From: Jannaschia sp. CCS1
Lineage (GTDB): Bacteria > Pseudomonadota > Alphaproteobacteria > Rhodobacterales > Rhodobacteraceae
Direction: 5' to 3'
DNA: 64,000 bases
NCBI RefSeq assembly: GCF_000013565.1
Contig: NC_007802.1
Coordinates: 4,253,978-4,317,977, forward strand
Made by a program: the position numbers and the translations under genes. How positions within the stretch are numbered: the first letter of the stretch is position 1; every line of letters begins with the position of its first letter. This document shows positions 18,825 through 27,609 of this stretch, piece by piece. The notes beneath the pieces were generated by a model. It saw only the letters and a list, made by a program, of their open reading frames with translations, was not told where the DNA came from and did not search any database.

Positions 18825-19199
18825 ATGACGGAAAGATTTGAGACCGGCATGGCCACCCGTCGCACGGTTTTGGGGGATGCCCATGTGGATCAGGCCACCG
18901 CCAAGACGACGCCATTTGACGCGCCGTTCCAACAGATGATCACTGAAGGCGCCTGGGGGACGCTTTGGGCGGATGACGCGATCCCGCACCGGGAGCGGTC
19001 TATGCTGACGCTCGCACTGCTGGCGGCCACCGGGAATTTTGAGGAGATCCCGATGCACATCCGCGCCACGGCCAATACCGGTGCCAGTCAGGAGGATGTG
19101 ATCCAGGCCTTCCTCCACGTGGCCGTCTATGCGGGCGTGCCCAAGGCGAACCATGCGATCAAATTGGCCAAGCAGACATTCGCGGAGATGGAGGCATGA
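18825..19199 (+). CDS. pcaC: 4-carboxymuconolactone decarboxylase
   Basis: A 124-residue AhpD-like helical protein that turns gamma-carboxymuconolactone into beta-ketoadipate enol-lactone. HRERSMLTLALLAA, IPMHIRATANTGASQEDVIQ and HVAVYAGVPKA are the family signature. ATG 18825 is placed eight bases after GAAAGGA; an ATG at 18816 would collide with it. The gene overlaps pcaH by four bases. The enzymes acting just before and after it, PcaB and PcaD, are not in the window. Confidence 0.93.
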   Translation: MTERFETGMATRRTVLGDAHVDQATAKTTPFDAPFQQMITEGAWGTLWADDAIPHRERSMLTLALLAATGNFEEIPMHIRATANTGASQEDVIQAFLHVAVYAGVPKANHAIKLAKQTFAEMEA

Positions 19200-19912
19200 G
19201 CATTCATGCCCCCCGCGATCTGTCTCGCCATCCTGCCGCGCTGACACCACGCTACAGAAGCTCTGTCCTGCGATCGCCGAAACAGCGGCTGATCGCGCTG
19301 CCCGATGGTCCTGCGGATCGTACGGGGCCGACCTTTGGCCACGACATGATCGGCGCATTGGACCACGATCTGATCCTGAACCACGCCCACGACGGTGCGC
19401 CTGTAGGGGAGCGGATCATCGTCCACGGCCGCGTGCGGGATGAGGATGAACGACCCGTTCGGAATACTTTGGTGGAGGTTTGGCAGGCCAACGCGTCGGG
19501 TCGCTATCGACATAAGAAAGATACGTTCATGGGCGCGATAGATCCCAACTTTGGCGGTTGCGGGCGGACAGTGACGGACGATCAGGGCTACTACCGGTTC
19601 AACACGATCAAGCCGGGCGCCTATCCGTGGCCCAATGGCGGCAACAACTGGCGGCCTGCCCATATCCATTTCAGCGTCTTTGGGGCCGCATTTTGCCAGC
19701 GCCTGATCACTCAGCTTTACTTCGAAGGCGACCCTCTGATCCCGCTATGTGACATCGTTCAGACTGTGCCCGACCCGCGGGATATCGACATGTTGATGGC
19801 CAAGCTGGATATGGAAACCACCCTGCCTTTCGACAGCATAGCCTACCGGTTCGACATCGTCTTGCGAGGCGCAAGATCGACCCCGTTCGAAAACCGGATG
19901 GAGGGCAACTGA
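19196..19912 (+). CDS. pcaH: protocatechuate 3,4-dioxygenase beta subunit
   Basis: The iron-carrying subunit of the ring-opening enzyme that turns protocatechuate into beta-carboxy-cis,cis-muconate. The 238-residue protein contains GYYRFNTIKPGAYPWPNGGN and NWRPAHIHFSVFG, which hold the Tyr and the His pair that bind ferric iron; LVEVWQANASGRYRH is the conserved strand before it. It shares a TGATG junction with pcaG, so the two subunits are made in equal amounts. Confidence 0.96.
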   Translation: MSIHAPRDLSRHPAALTPRYRSSVLRSPKQRLIALPDGPADRTGPTFGHDMIGALDHDLILNHAHDGAPVGERIIVHGRVRDEDERPVRNTLVEVWQANASGRYRHKKDTFMGAIDPNFGGCGRTVTDDQGYYRFNTIKPGAYPWPNGGNNWRPAHIHFSVFGAAFCQRLITQLYFEGDPLIPLCDIVQTVPDPRDIDMLMAKLDMETTLPFDSIAYRFDIVLRGARSTPFENRMEGN

Positions 19913-20457
19913 TGTCTGATCTCAAGGAAACGCCATCGCAAACCGCCGGTCCATACGTGCACATCGGCCTTGCGACCGAAGCGGCGGGCTTCACCACGTT
20001 CCCGGCCTTTGGCGCGCAGATCTTCAGTCCAGACATCCCCGGCGAGCGTATTCGCGTGGGAGGTCGCATCCTTGACGGAGACGGCGCACCGATGACCGAC
20101 GCGCTTCTGGAGATCTGGCAGGCGGACGCTTCTGGCACCTACAGCGACAGTGCCGAGGGCTTCGGTCGTATCGTGCCGGATTTTGAGACCGGCGCTTATG
20201 GCTTTGACACCATCAAGCCCGGTGCCACCAACGGCGCGCCGCATCTGCATCTTTGGCTGGTCGCGCGGGGCATAAACCTGGGGCTGCACACGCGGATGTA
20301 TTTTGAGGATGAGGGGGAGGCCAATGCCGCAGACCCTGTGTTACAGGGCCTTGATCTCGAGCGACGCGCAACCCTAATTGCCGCGCGCGACGGCACGACT
20401 TACCGCCTCGACATCCGTGTTCAGGGCGACAATGAAATGGTGTTCTTCGATGTCTGA
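19912..20457 (+). CDS. pcaG: protocatechuate 3,4-dioxygenase alpha subunit
   Basis: The partner of pcaH. The 181-residue protein has the intradiol dioxygenase fold (TPSQTAGPYVHIG at the N-terminus, LLEIWQADASGTY, GAPHLHLWLVARG) but lacks the full iron ligand set, as expected for the alpha chain, which lines the substrate pocket. Its end overlaps the following gene by eight bases. Confidence 0.95.
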   Translation: MSDLKETPSQTAGPYVHIGLATEAAGFTTFPAFGAQIFSPDIPGERIRVGGRILDGDGAPMTDALLEIWQADASGTYSDSAEGFGRIVPDFETGAYGFDTIKPGATNGAPHLHLWLVARGINLGLHTRMYFEDEGEANAADPVLQGLDLERRATLIAARDGTTYRLDIRVQGDNEMVFFDV

Positions 20458-21283
20458 CCCCAAACCCTGCATCATCTGTGTGGCCATCACCGGCTCTGTG
20501 CCCACAAAGGCCGCAAACCCTGCCGTTCCGATCACGGTAGCCGAACAGATCGAGTCCACCCATGCCGCGTTTGAGGCGGGCGCGGCCATCTGCCATGCCC
20601 ATGTCCGCAACGATGATGAAACACCCTCCTCGGACCCCGAAAAGTTCGCCCGCCTGAAAGAGGGCGTTGAGGGGCATTGTCCCGGTATGATTGTCCAACT
20701 TTCCACTGGCGGGAGGTCGGGCGCGAGCAAGGAACGGGGTGGGATGCTCCCCTTGCGGCCCGATATGGCGTCGCTGTCTGTGGGCTCAAACAACTTCCCC
20801 ACCCGCGTCTATGAGAACCCGCCCGACCTGGTCGATTGGCTGGCCGCCGAGATGCGCACGTATGACATAAAGCCCGAGATTGAGGCCTTTGACCTCAGCC
20901 ATATTCACCATGCCGCCCTGATGCATCAACGGGGGCAGTTGGCCGGCCACCCCTATGTGCAATTCGTCATGGGCGTCAAAAATGCCATGCCCGCCGACCG
21001 GGAGACATTTGATTTCTATGTCGCGACCATGACGCGGTTGTTGCCTGAGTCCGAGTGGTGTGCGGCAGGCATTGGGCCCAACCAGATCGTCCTGAACGAA
21101 TGGGCCATTGCAGCGGGTGGCCATGCGCGGACTGGATTGGAAGATAACGTGCGCTGGGACAAACAGACCCTCGCGCCGTCCAATGCTGCGTTGGTCGAGC
21201 GCACGGCTGAGATCTGCGAAAAGAACGGGCGACCGGTGGCCACGACGGCACAGGCGCGAGAGATATTGGGCCTGCGTACCTAG
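20450..21283 (+). CDS. beta-keto acid cleavage enzyme (BKACE, DUF849)
   Basis: A 277-residue TIM-barrel zinc enzyme: CIICVAITGSVPTK at the start, CHAHVRNDD (zinc His pair), VQLSTGGRSG, GSNNFPTRVYENPP and EAFDLSHIHHA are hallmarks of the family that condenses a beta-keto acid with acetyl-CoA and splits it into acetoacetate and a new CoA ester. Translationally coupled to pcaG, it may act on beta-ketoadipate, giving succinyl-CoA plus acetoacetate, in place of the pcaIJ/pcaF steps. That substrate is inferred from position only. Confidence 0.85.
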   Translation: MSDPKPCIICVAITGSVPTKAANPAVPITVAEQIESTHAAFEAGAAICHAHVRNDDETPSSDPEKFARLKEGVEGHCPGMIVQLSTGGRSGASKERGGMLPLRPDMASLSVGSNNFPTRVYENPPDLVDWLAAEMRTYDIKPEIEAFDLSHIHHAALMHQRGQLAGHPYVQFVMGVKNAMPADRETFDFYVATMTRLLPESEWCAAGIGPNQIVLNEWAIAAGGHARTGLEDNVRWDKQTLAPSNAALVERTAEICEKNGRPVATTAQAREILGLRT

Positions 21284-21321
21284 GGGTGGCGCAAGTTGAC
21301 AGACCGATAGGCCCTGTGAAT

Positions 21322-21906
21322 ATGTCGCCCATGGCCGTCGCGCCCCCCCAATCCGAGAAAGAACAGCAGATCGCCGCCGCTGCCCTGCGCGTGTTCTCTC
21401 GCTATGGGTTGAAGCGCGCCACCATGAACGACATCGCCGAGGAGGCTGGCGTCGTGCGGCAGACCCTCTACAACGTTTTTGCCAACAAGGATGAGGTCAT
21501 CCACGGCACATTGCTGTTCTACAAGGCCGGGCTCCGCCAAACCGTGGCCGATGCCTGGAGGACCGCCGATAGTCTGGGTGAGAAGCTCGATTTGTTCTTC
21601 GAGCACTACATCCTTTGTTCTTGGGACGCGGCGCGCCAGACGCCCGATGCCGCTGAGCTGGAAACCAGCAGTCTGACGTCCATCAAGACCGCCATGCGCG
21701 AAGCGGACGCGGCCACAGAAGAGATGCTTACCGAGCTTTTTATGCCCCACACGGATGCCCTGACCCAAAACGGCCAGGATCCCCAGAGTTTTGCAATCTT
21801 CGTCAACGCCACGCTCATTGGCTTGAAGCACAATACAGACGATCGCGACGCGCTGACCGCCCATCTCGCCGCCCTCAAAGCGGTGATCCTTCACCTAATC
21901 AGGTAA
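21322..21906 (+). CDS. TetR-family transcriptional regulator
   Basis: A 194-residue regulator with an N-terminal helix-turn-helix (ALRVFSRYGLKRATMNDIAEEAGVVRQTLYNVFANKDEV is the family region) and a divergent helical ligand domain. ATG 21322 is preferred; ATG 21331 is possible and an upstream GTG at 21286 less likely. It follows the BKACE gene on the same strand and stands directly before the molybdenum hydroxylase operon, with an inverted repeat between them, so it probably represses that operon. Confidence 0.88.
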   Translation: MSPMAVAPPQSEKEQQIAAAALRVFSRYGLKRATMNDIAEEAGVVRQTLYNVFANKDEVIHGTLLFYKAGLRQTVADAWRTADSLGEKLDLFFEHYILCSWDAARQTPDAAELETSSLTSIKTAMREADAATEEMLTELFMPHTDALTQNGQDPQSFAIFVNATLIGLKHNTDDRDALTAHLAALKAVILHLIR

Positions 21907-21911
21907 GTTAT

Positions 21912-21938
21912 TTGGACAGTAATTGACTATTTGTCTAA
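21912..21938. promoter_or_regulatory. probable TetR operator
   Basis: TTGGACA (21912-21918) and TGTCTAA (21932-21938) form an inverted repeat with one mismatch around 13 bases. A -35-like TTGACT (21923-21928) lies between the arms, so a bound repressor would cover the promoter of the gene at 21979. The region is AT-rich compared with its surroundings. Confidence 0.5.
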
Positions 21939-21978
21939 TTTAGGCAATACATGGGTCCGTATATCGAGGGAGCCTGCT

Positions 21979-22437
21979 ATGCGACTGACGGTGAATGGCG
22001 AGGAGCGGGAGGTTGACGTTGCCCCCGACATGCCCCTTCTGTGGGTGCTGCGAGAAGAATTGAACCTGCCGGGCACGCGCTATGGCTGCGGTATCGCGCA
22101 ATGCGGAGCGTGCACCGTGCACATTGACGGCCAAGCCGCGCGGTCCTGCCAGACCCGCGTGGGCGATCTGGACGGGGCTGAGATCACGACGGTTGAGGGC
22201 CTCGGCCAACCAGATAGCCTTCACGCCGTGCAGCAGGCCTGGATCGACCATCAGGTGGCGCAATGCGGTTATTGTCAAAGCGGGCAGATCATGCAGGCGG
22301 CGGCATTGCTGGACGCGAACCCGGCCCCGACCGATCACGACATTGATTTCGTCATGTCCGGCAATCTATGTCGCTGCGGCACCTATCCGCGCATTCGCGA
22401 GGCGATCCATACCGCAGCCCGTGCGATGGAGGGTTGA
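21979..22437 (+). CDS. (2Fe-2S) subunit of a molybdenum hydroxylase
   Basis: A 152-residue electron-transfer subunit like IorA of isoquinoline 1-oxidoreductase. The plant-type cluster ligands are in [13 protein letters not shown] and a fourth Cys in ARSCQT; the second cluster uses CGYCQSGQ and [15 protein letters not shown] stands before ATG 21979, whereas an earlier ATG lies inside the operator region. It passes electrons from the molybdenum site in the next gene's product towards the cytochrome c encoded downstream. Confidence 0.94.
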   Translation: MRLTVNGEEREVDVAPDMPLLWVLREELNLPGTRYGCGIAQCGACTVHIDGQAARSCQTRVGDLDGAEITTVEGLGQPDSLHAVQQAWIDHQVAQCGYCQSGQIMQAAALLDANPAPTDHDIDFVMSGNLCRCGTYPRIREAIHTAARAMEG

Positions 22438-22440
22438 GTA

Positions 22441-24681
22441 ATGGGCAAGCTGAAAACGTTCACCCGCCGCGCGTTCCTCGTGGGCTCAGCCGCCGTCGCG
22501 GGCGGCGTGGCGTTCGGGACCTATCTGGTGGCCCGCGACCCGGACAACCCCAATCTCCAGGGCTTGGCGGAGGGTGCGGCCTCCTTCAACCCATGGGTCC
22601 GCATTGACGCGACGGGCATCACGCTGGTCACGCCCCACGCCGATATCGGACAGGGTGCGGCCTCTATGCAGGCCGCTTTGATCGCGGAAGAGATGGATCT
22701 GGACTGGGCCGACTTCGAGATCGACTTTGGACGTCCTGCCCCGGCCTATTGGAACACGGCGATGGCGGGCGAAAGTGCGCCCGTGCTGCCGTGGGATGAC
22801 AGTTTTGGCGCACAGGCCATGCGCTCCACCGTCGGGTCCTTGTTGAAGGTAATCGGGATGCAAGGGACCGGCGGCTCCACCTCCACGCCCGACAGCTACG
22901 TGAAGCTGCGCGAAGCCGGGGCCATGGCGCGGGAAACGCTGAAGCTGGCGGCATCGCAGCGCACGGGTATTTCTTTTACTGAGATGCGGACAGAGGGGGC
23001 GGCCGTCCATCTGCCCGACGGCACGGCAATTCCTTACGTGGACCTGGCGACTGAGGCCGCGGGGTTGGAGCCTGTCCAAGGCACGCCGCTCCGCGATCCG
23101 TCCACGTGGCGGTTGGTGGGCAAGGATATGCCACGCATTGACATTGTCCCGAAATCGACCGGCGCGCCGATCTACGGGCTCGACATTGAGCTGCCCGATA
23201 TGGCCCGCGCAAGCCTGCGAATGAACCCGCGCAAAGGTGGCGCGCTGAACGGGTTTGACGCCTCCACCGCCGAAGCGATGCAGGGCGTTGAGCGCGTTCT
23301 GGGGATCCCCGGCGGTGTTGCCGTGATCGCGACCAATACCTGGTACGCGATGCAAGCCCTCGACGCGATTGACTACGATTGGGGTCCTGCCCCCTATGCG
23401 CCCGAACAAGCTGACCATTGGGCCGCGCTGGAGCAAGCGTTCACGGAGGAAAACCTCGATAGCGAATGGCTGAACATCGGGGATGTAGAGGCCGATATCC
23501 CAAGTGCGACGACGATTGAGGCCGAGTATCGCGCGCCCTACGTGGCCCATCAGCCACTGGAGCCGCTGAACGCGGTTGTATTGGTCGAAGATGATGGCGC
23601 GCAGGTCTGGACCGGACATCAGATGCCGCGCTTTCTACAGCAGCAAGTGGCCGCAATTACCGGCCATGATGCCGATCAGATCACGCTTCACAATCAATAT
23701 GCGGGCGGCTCTTTCGGGCACCGTCTGGAGTTTGACTACGTCAAGCAAGCGGTTCAGATCGCAATGCAGATGCGCGGGCGGCCAGTTAAGCTGACCTATA
23801 GCCGCGAGACGGATTTTGCCCAAGATTTTCCAAGGCAGATCACGATGGGGCGTGGGCGCGGCGCGGTTCTGGACGGTCAAGTTGTCAGCTTTGATACGCA
23901 GATCGCGGCGCCCTCTGTTGTTCGGTCTCAAGTGGGTCGAATGGGGCAATCCGTGCCCGGACCAGACAGTCAGCTAGCCGCCGGTGTCTGGCAACAGCCC
24001 TACGGGGTTGAGAACACGCGCATGCGCGCCTATGCGGTGGAAGGGCTGTCGCCCGTCTCGTCCTGGCGCTCGGTCGGGGCATCGGCCAATGGGTTCATTG
24101 GTGAGGGTTTTCTGGATGAGCTGATCCATGCCGCTGGCGCGGACCCGTTGGAGGAACGTATTCGCCTGTGTACCCTGGATGACATCAGCCGCCAGGTCCT
24201 GGAGGCCGTCGGAGAGATGTCAAACTGGGGGGAGGCTTTGCCGGAGGGCACCGGACGTGGGGTCGCGCTGGTTCATGCCTTTGGCGTTCCCTGCGCAGAG
24301 GTTGTGGAAGTCACGATGACCGACGCGGGCATTCGTTTGAACACGGTCTGGGTCGCCGCCGATGTCGGTCGTGTCGTCGATCCGGTGAACTTCGACAATA
24401 TCGTCAAAGGCGGCGTGATCTGGGGCCTCGGCCACGCGATCAATTCGGAGATCACCTACACCGATGGCATCGCAGATCAGACGAATTTCCATGCCCATGA
24501 AGGGATGCGGATGCATCAAACGCCCGAGATCTTTGTGCGCGGGTTGGAGAATGGCCATGTGCGCGGGATCGGAGAGCCTCCGGTGCCACCTGCTCCTCCG
24601 GCGCTGGCCAACGCGATCTTCGCGGCCACCGGTCAGCGCATCCGAGAGATGCCGTTCTGGAACCACATTGATTTCGTCTGA
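22441..24681 (+). CDS. molybdopterin-binding large subunit, IorB-like aldehyde/N-heterocycle hydroxylase
   Basis: A 746-residue catalytic subunit. The N-terminus has a Tat signal (TRRAFLVGSAAVAGGVAFG), so the folded complex is exported. GQGAASMQAALIAEE, the repeat GGSFGHRLEFD and the catalytic Glu in GIGEPPVPPAPPALANAI identify the xanthine dehydrogenase family branch without an FAD subunit (isoquinoline oxidoreductase, nicotinate dehydrogenase and membrane aldehyde dehydrogenases). The cofactor is probably molybdopterin cytosine dinucleotide. It is followed by a cytochrome c, the expected acceptor. Substrate unknown. Confidence 0.92.
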   Translation: MGKLKTFTRRAFLVGSAAVAGGVAFGTYLVARDPDNPNLQGLAEGAASFNPWVRIDATGITLVTPHADIGQGAASMQAALIAEEMDLDWADFEIDFGRPAPAYWNTAMAGESAPVLPWDDSFGAQAMRSTVGSLLKVIGMQGTGGSTSTPDSYVKLREAGAMARETLKLAASQRTGISFTEMRTEGAAVHLPDGTAIPYVDLATEAAGLEPVQGTPLRDPSTWRLVGKDMPRIDIVPKSTGAPIYGLDIELPDMARASLRMNPRKGGALNGFDASTAEAMQGVERVLGIPGGVAVIATNTWYAMQALDAIDYDWGPAPYAPEQADHWAALEQAFTEENLDSEWLNIGDVEADIPSATTIEAEYRAPYVAHQPLEPLNAVVLVEDDGAQVWTGHQMPRFLQQQVAAITGHDADQITLHNQYAGGSFGHRLEFDYVKQAVQIAMQMRGRPVKLTYSRETDFAQDFPRQITMGRGRGAVLDGQVVSFDTQIAAPSVVRSQVGRMGQSVPGPDSQLAAGVWQQPYGVENTRMRAYAVEGLSPVSSWRSVGASANGFIGEGFLDELIHAAGADPLEERIRLCTLDDISRQVLEAVGEMSNWGEALPEGTGRGVALVHAFGVPCAEVVEVTMTDAGIRLNTVWVAADVGRVVDPVNFDNIVKGGVIWGLGHAINSEITYTDGIADQTNFHAHEGMRMHQTPEIFVRGLENGHVRGIGEPPVPPAPPALANAIFAATGQRIREMPFWNHIDFV

Positions 24682-24690
24682 GAGGCAGCC

Positions 24691-25296
24691 ATGACCCGGT
24701 TTCTTGCACTTGGCATCGCCGTTCTGGGCGCGACCACCGTCGCCCTGGCCGAAGATGTGGTCATTGACCCGCCCGAAGACGTCTCCATCGCCGAAGGCCT
24801 CGCGGCGTTTGACCGGATCTATGAGGTCACGTCGCACCCGCGCTGCTCCAGCTGCCACGTGGGGGCCGATAATCGCCCGATGTGGACCGGGCCGTCCTAT
24901 GGGCGCACGCGGCCCCATGGGATGAACATCAACGCTGGCGAAAGCCGGATCGGGGCGGAGTACGTGACCTGCTCCACCTGCCATGCCTATCGCGAGGACG
25001 GGGCGAACGATGCGCCGCATATGGCACCGCAAGTCTCCATGACGTGGCAGTTGCCCCCGGTTGAGGCCGAATGGTTCGGCCGCAGCGCCGGCGAGATCTG
25101 CGCACAGCTGCGCGATCCAGAGCGCAACGGAGACCGCGACTACATCGCGTTGGCAGGCCATCTGGAACATGACCTGATCCTCCATTGGGCCTGGACACCT
25201 GGCGGCGGGAGGGAGCCTGCACCCTACTCGCTGCAAGAGCATGTGGACGATATTCTGGCGTGGGGCGTGGCAGGCTACCCCTGCCGCGACGATTGA
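24691..25296 (+). CDS. dihaem cytochrome c-like protein
   Basis: A 201-residue periplasmic protein with a cleavable signal peptide ending at ALA near residue 20. Two haem-binding motifs are seen: CSSCH at 52-56 and CSTCH at 94-98; Met residues around GMNIN and MTWQL may be axial ligands. It follows the molybdenum subunit by nine bases and probably takes its electrons to the respiratory chain. It does not match a typical class I cytochrome spacing. Confidence 0.8.
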   Translation: MTRFLALGIAVLGATTVALAEDVVIDPPEDVSIAEGLAAFDRIYEVTSHPRCSSCHVGADNRPMWTGPSYGRTRPHGMNINAGESRIGAEYVTCSTCHAYREDGANDAPHMAPQVSMTWQLPPVEAEWFGRSAGEICAQLRDPERNGDRDYIALAGHLEHDLILHWAWTPGGGREPAPYSLQEHVDDILAWGVAGYPCRDD

Positions 25297-25297
25297 T

Positions 25298-25633
25298 ATG
25301 GACCGTCGATACCGTCCCCCCGCCGCCTTTGCCGCCACAAGCGCGGTCTTGCATGTCGCGGCTTTGCTGCTGTCTGGATTTGCCGCAAACCCGGGGCCGT
25401 CTGTGGTTGGCGCGCTTATCTGGACGGCCTTGGCGTACGGCCTTTTCAACGGCAGTCGCGCAACGGCCTACCTGGCTTTCCTGGTGGCGCTCGCTGGGAT
25501 CAGCGTTGCGCTCAGCATAGCGATGGGGGCGATCTCCACCCCCGTTCAGTGGACGTGGGCGGCCATTGTTGTCGCAGACGCATTCGTCGCTGTAACGCTG
25601 TTCATGTTGCTATGGCGCCCCCGTCCCGCCTGA
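25298..25633 (+). CDS. small integral membrane protein
   Basis: A 111-residue protein with about four hydrophobic segments (near residues 8-28, 33-50, 56-76 and 84-106) and a positively charged start MDRRYR. ATG 25298 starts one base after the cytochrome stop. I do not recognise the family. Its position suggests a membrane partner of the hydroxylase-cytochrome pair, possibly the electron exit or anchor. Confidence 0.6.
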   Translation: MDRRYRPPAAFAATSAVLHVAALLLSGFAANPGPSVVGALIWTALAYGLFNGSRATAYLAFLVALAGISVALSIAMGAISTPVQWTWAAIVVADAFVAVTLFMLLWRPRPA

Positions 25634-25692
25634 CACTTTGCGCGAATCACCTTGTCTGCAAAGCTGAGCCCCAGGGAAACCGGAGCGGTCAG

Positions 25693-26595
25693 ATGACGCC
25701 AGATATGCACAACGCCCTGCGCGTGGTCGGTCAACCGCTATCCTTCAAAGGCGGCGATACGTTACGCCAGAAAGGTACTTTTGCCCCCGATATGCTGTTG
25801 ATCCTCACCGGTCAGGTCGACTGTGTCCTGTCCGAGGAGGATGCAGTCCATCTGCCTGTCGGTCCTGGTACAATCGTGGGTGAAATCGGCTCTCTCACCG
25901 GTCAGGCAGCGACGGCCACCTTGCGGGCTGTGGGACCGGTTGAGACCCTCTCGCTGGACGCGCGCGCCCTGCAACGGCTCCAACAGGAGGCACCGAAAGT
26001 GGCGTCCGACATCCTGCGCCACCTCACGCATCTGCTTCGAGACAGGTCCGTTCAAAACCAAGACTTGTTGGCTGAAAGCACTGGAGAGGCAGCCGACGCC
26101 ATTACCGTCGTTCGCTGTTCCACCCTCGACCAGATGCGCACGGCGCAGAGAGTTCACTACGATGTTCATTGTCTGGAAAACGGCCGCGACTCCGCCCTTG
26201 CGGATCACGAGGAGGGCATCATCATTGATGATCTGGGCCAAGCGGGCACGACGTTCATCGCGTATACGGGGGTGCAGGTCATTGGCATGATGCGCGTGCA
26301 CTCAGGCGCGGATTGTGACGAAGATGTTCGGCGCTTGCATGGCGCGCATCTGACGGACACACGTGCTGTCATCACCACCACCGCGTTGCACGACGCCTAT
26401 GTGTCCGACGATGTTCTGAGTGACTTCCTCGGTGCGATCCTCACTTTTACAACTGTGTCCGGCGCTGATGCGTTGCTCGTTCATTGCCCGATGAACCACG
26501 AGGCGCGCTATCTGGCACGCGGCTTTGTCCGCACCGGCCCTGACGTCGTCTTGGATGAAATCGGCCCTTCTGTCCCGATGATCCTGCGCGTTTGA
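25693..26595 (+). CDS. cyclic nucleotide-binding-like domain fused to an N-acyl amino acid synthase-like (GNAT) domain
   Basis: A 300-residue two-domain protein. Residues 10-125 have the jelly-roll pattern of CRP regulators (LILTGQVDCVL, GTIVGEIGSLTGQ), but the Arg that holds the cyclic phosphate is missing (GQAATAT where CRP has GQERSAW). Residues 135-295 resemble acyl-homoserine lactone synthase/FeeM-type acyltransferases: AQRVHYDVHCLENG, then DDLG, and VIGMMRV. No DNA-binding helix-turn-helix is present. ATG 25693 follows GGAG by seven bases. A membrane-lipid or signal-lipid acyltransferase is a fair guess. Its promoter is separate from motB downstream. Confidence 0.65.
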   Translation: MTPDMHNALRVVGQPLSFKGGDTLRQKGTFAPDMLLILTGQVDCVLSEEDAVHLPVGPGTIVGEIGSLTGQAATATLRAVGPVETLSLDARALQRLQQEAPKVASDILRHLTHLLRDRSVQNQDLLAESTGEAADAITVVRCSTLDQMRTAQRVHYDVHCLENGRDSALADHEEGIIIDDLGQAGTTFIAYTGVQVIGMMRVHSGADCDEDVRRLHGAHLTDTRAVITTTALHDAYVSDDVLSDFLGAILTFTTVSGADALLVHCPMNHEARYLARGFVRTGPDVVLDEIGPSVPMILRV

Positions 26596-26602
26596 AACAG
26601 AA

Positions 26603-26617
26603 TTAAGCCTCTATTCA
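26603..26617 (+). promoter_or_regulatory. CtrA-like box before motB
   Basis: TTAA (26603-26606), seven bases, TTCA (26614-26617) followed by C: one mismatch from the CtrA consensus TTAA-N7-TTAA(C). It lies 43 bases before the motB start, a normal place for an activator site. Confidence 0.45.
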
Positions 26618-26659
26618 CGTCAATGCTCTAGGGCTGTTCTGGTCGATCAGGAGCATGCC

Positions 26660-27493
26660 ATGGCAGACAACGAACTGCGCCCGATTATTATCAAGAAGAA
26701 GAAAGTGATCAGCGGCGGTGGTCATCATGGTGGTGCGTGGAAAGTGGCTTATGCCGACTTCGTGACGGCGATGATGGCCTTTTTCATGCTGATGTGGCTT
26801 CTGAACGCCACCACCGAAAACCAGCGCAAGGGTTTGGCGGATTACTTCAGCCCCACGATCCCTGTGGCGCGGATTTCCGGCGGCGGTGACGGCGCATTCG
26901 GAGGCGACAGCCCGTTTTCTGAAGATGTTTTGTCTCAAGACGGCAGCGGGGCCACCAGTCTTCGCCCAACCGAAGGGCGCCAAGCCCTCGGGCTGGAAGG
27001 TACGGAACATGACGCGGAGCAGGAAGAGGCCAATCTGACCGAAATTGAAGGGGCGTTGATGGGCGAGGGCGGGGACAGTGTGCTCAGCGACCTGGCGCGC
27101 CCCCACATTGAGACACGACTGACCGACGAAGGTTTGGTGATAGAGGTGTTTTCGCGCCCCGGTCAGCCGATATTCGATCCTGATACCGGCCTGCCGCAAC
27201 CCTGGCTGGAAGAGTTGACCGTTTCAATGGCTGACCTGTTCGGAACAGTGCTGAACCGCGTTGCTGTTGAGGCGCATATCGCGGCTGAGCCGCTGGTGCG
27301 GACCACGGAAAGTGGGTGGCAACGCACGACCGAGCGGGCGCAGATCATCCGAGCTTTGCTTGAAGACGGCGGGCTGAACGCCCAGCGGATCGCTCGCGTG
27401 ACGGGCCATTCCGACCGGGAGCCTTTCGTTAGCCCACCAATCGCGCCACGCAACGATCGGATCGAGGTGATCTTGCTGCGTGAACGCTTCTGA
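26660..27493 (+). CDS. motB: flagellar stator protein MotB
   Basis: A 277-residue inner-membrane protein. After a basic N-terminus (IIIKKKK) comes one membrane helix with the proton-carrying Asp33 in YADFVTAMMAFFMLMW. An acidic linker rich in Gly and Glu leads to an OmpA-like peptidoglycan-binding domain at 160-277 (VEAHIAAEP, ARVTGHSDREP, RNDRIEVILL). It forms the stator ring with MotA, which is encoded 11.7 kb away at 38387, an arrangement unlike the usual motAB pair. Confidence 0.93.
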   Translation: MADNELRPIIIKKKKVISGGGHHGGAWKVAYADFVTAMMAFFMLMWLLNATTENQRKGLADYFSPTIPVARISGGGDGAFGGDSPFSEDVLSQDGSGATSLRPTEGRQALGLEGTEHDAEQEEANLTEIEGALMGEGGDSVLSDLARPHIETRLTDEGLVIEVFSRPGQPIFDPDTGLPQPWLEELTVSMADLFGTVLNRVAVEAHIAAEPLVRTTESGWQRTTERAQIIRALLEDGGLNAQRIARVTGHSDREPFVSPPIAPRNDRIEVILLRERF

Positions 27494-27541
27494 CGCCCTG
27501 TTTCACGGTCTCATGCCGAAAAACACGTCGCATTTTAAACG

Positions 27542-27556
27542 TTAGGACGCCCTTAA
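27542..27556 (+). promoter_or_regulatory. CtrA-like box before flgE
   Basis: TTAG (27542-27545), seven bases, TTAA (27553-27556): one mismatch from TTAA-N7-TTAA, 53 bases before the flgE start. The half-sites are in the same orientation and spacing as those before motB and between fliF and fliL. Confidence 0.45.
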
Positions 27557-27609
27557 GTCCTTGGCCCGCAATGTGGCCAAAATCCAAACGCAGCAGAAAG
27601 GCGCATTTG

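Noticed and set aside
22486..23619. A 377-codon open frame on the minus strand
   Set aside because: Antisense to the molybdopterin subunit; low-complexity Arg/Gly/His translation.
24220..25449. A 409-codon open frame on the minus strand
   Set aside because: It lies opposite the molybdenum subunit, the cytochrome c and the membrane protein, all well supported. High GC gives long antisense frames.
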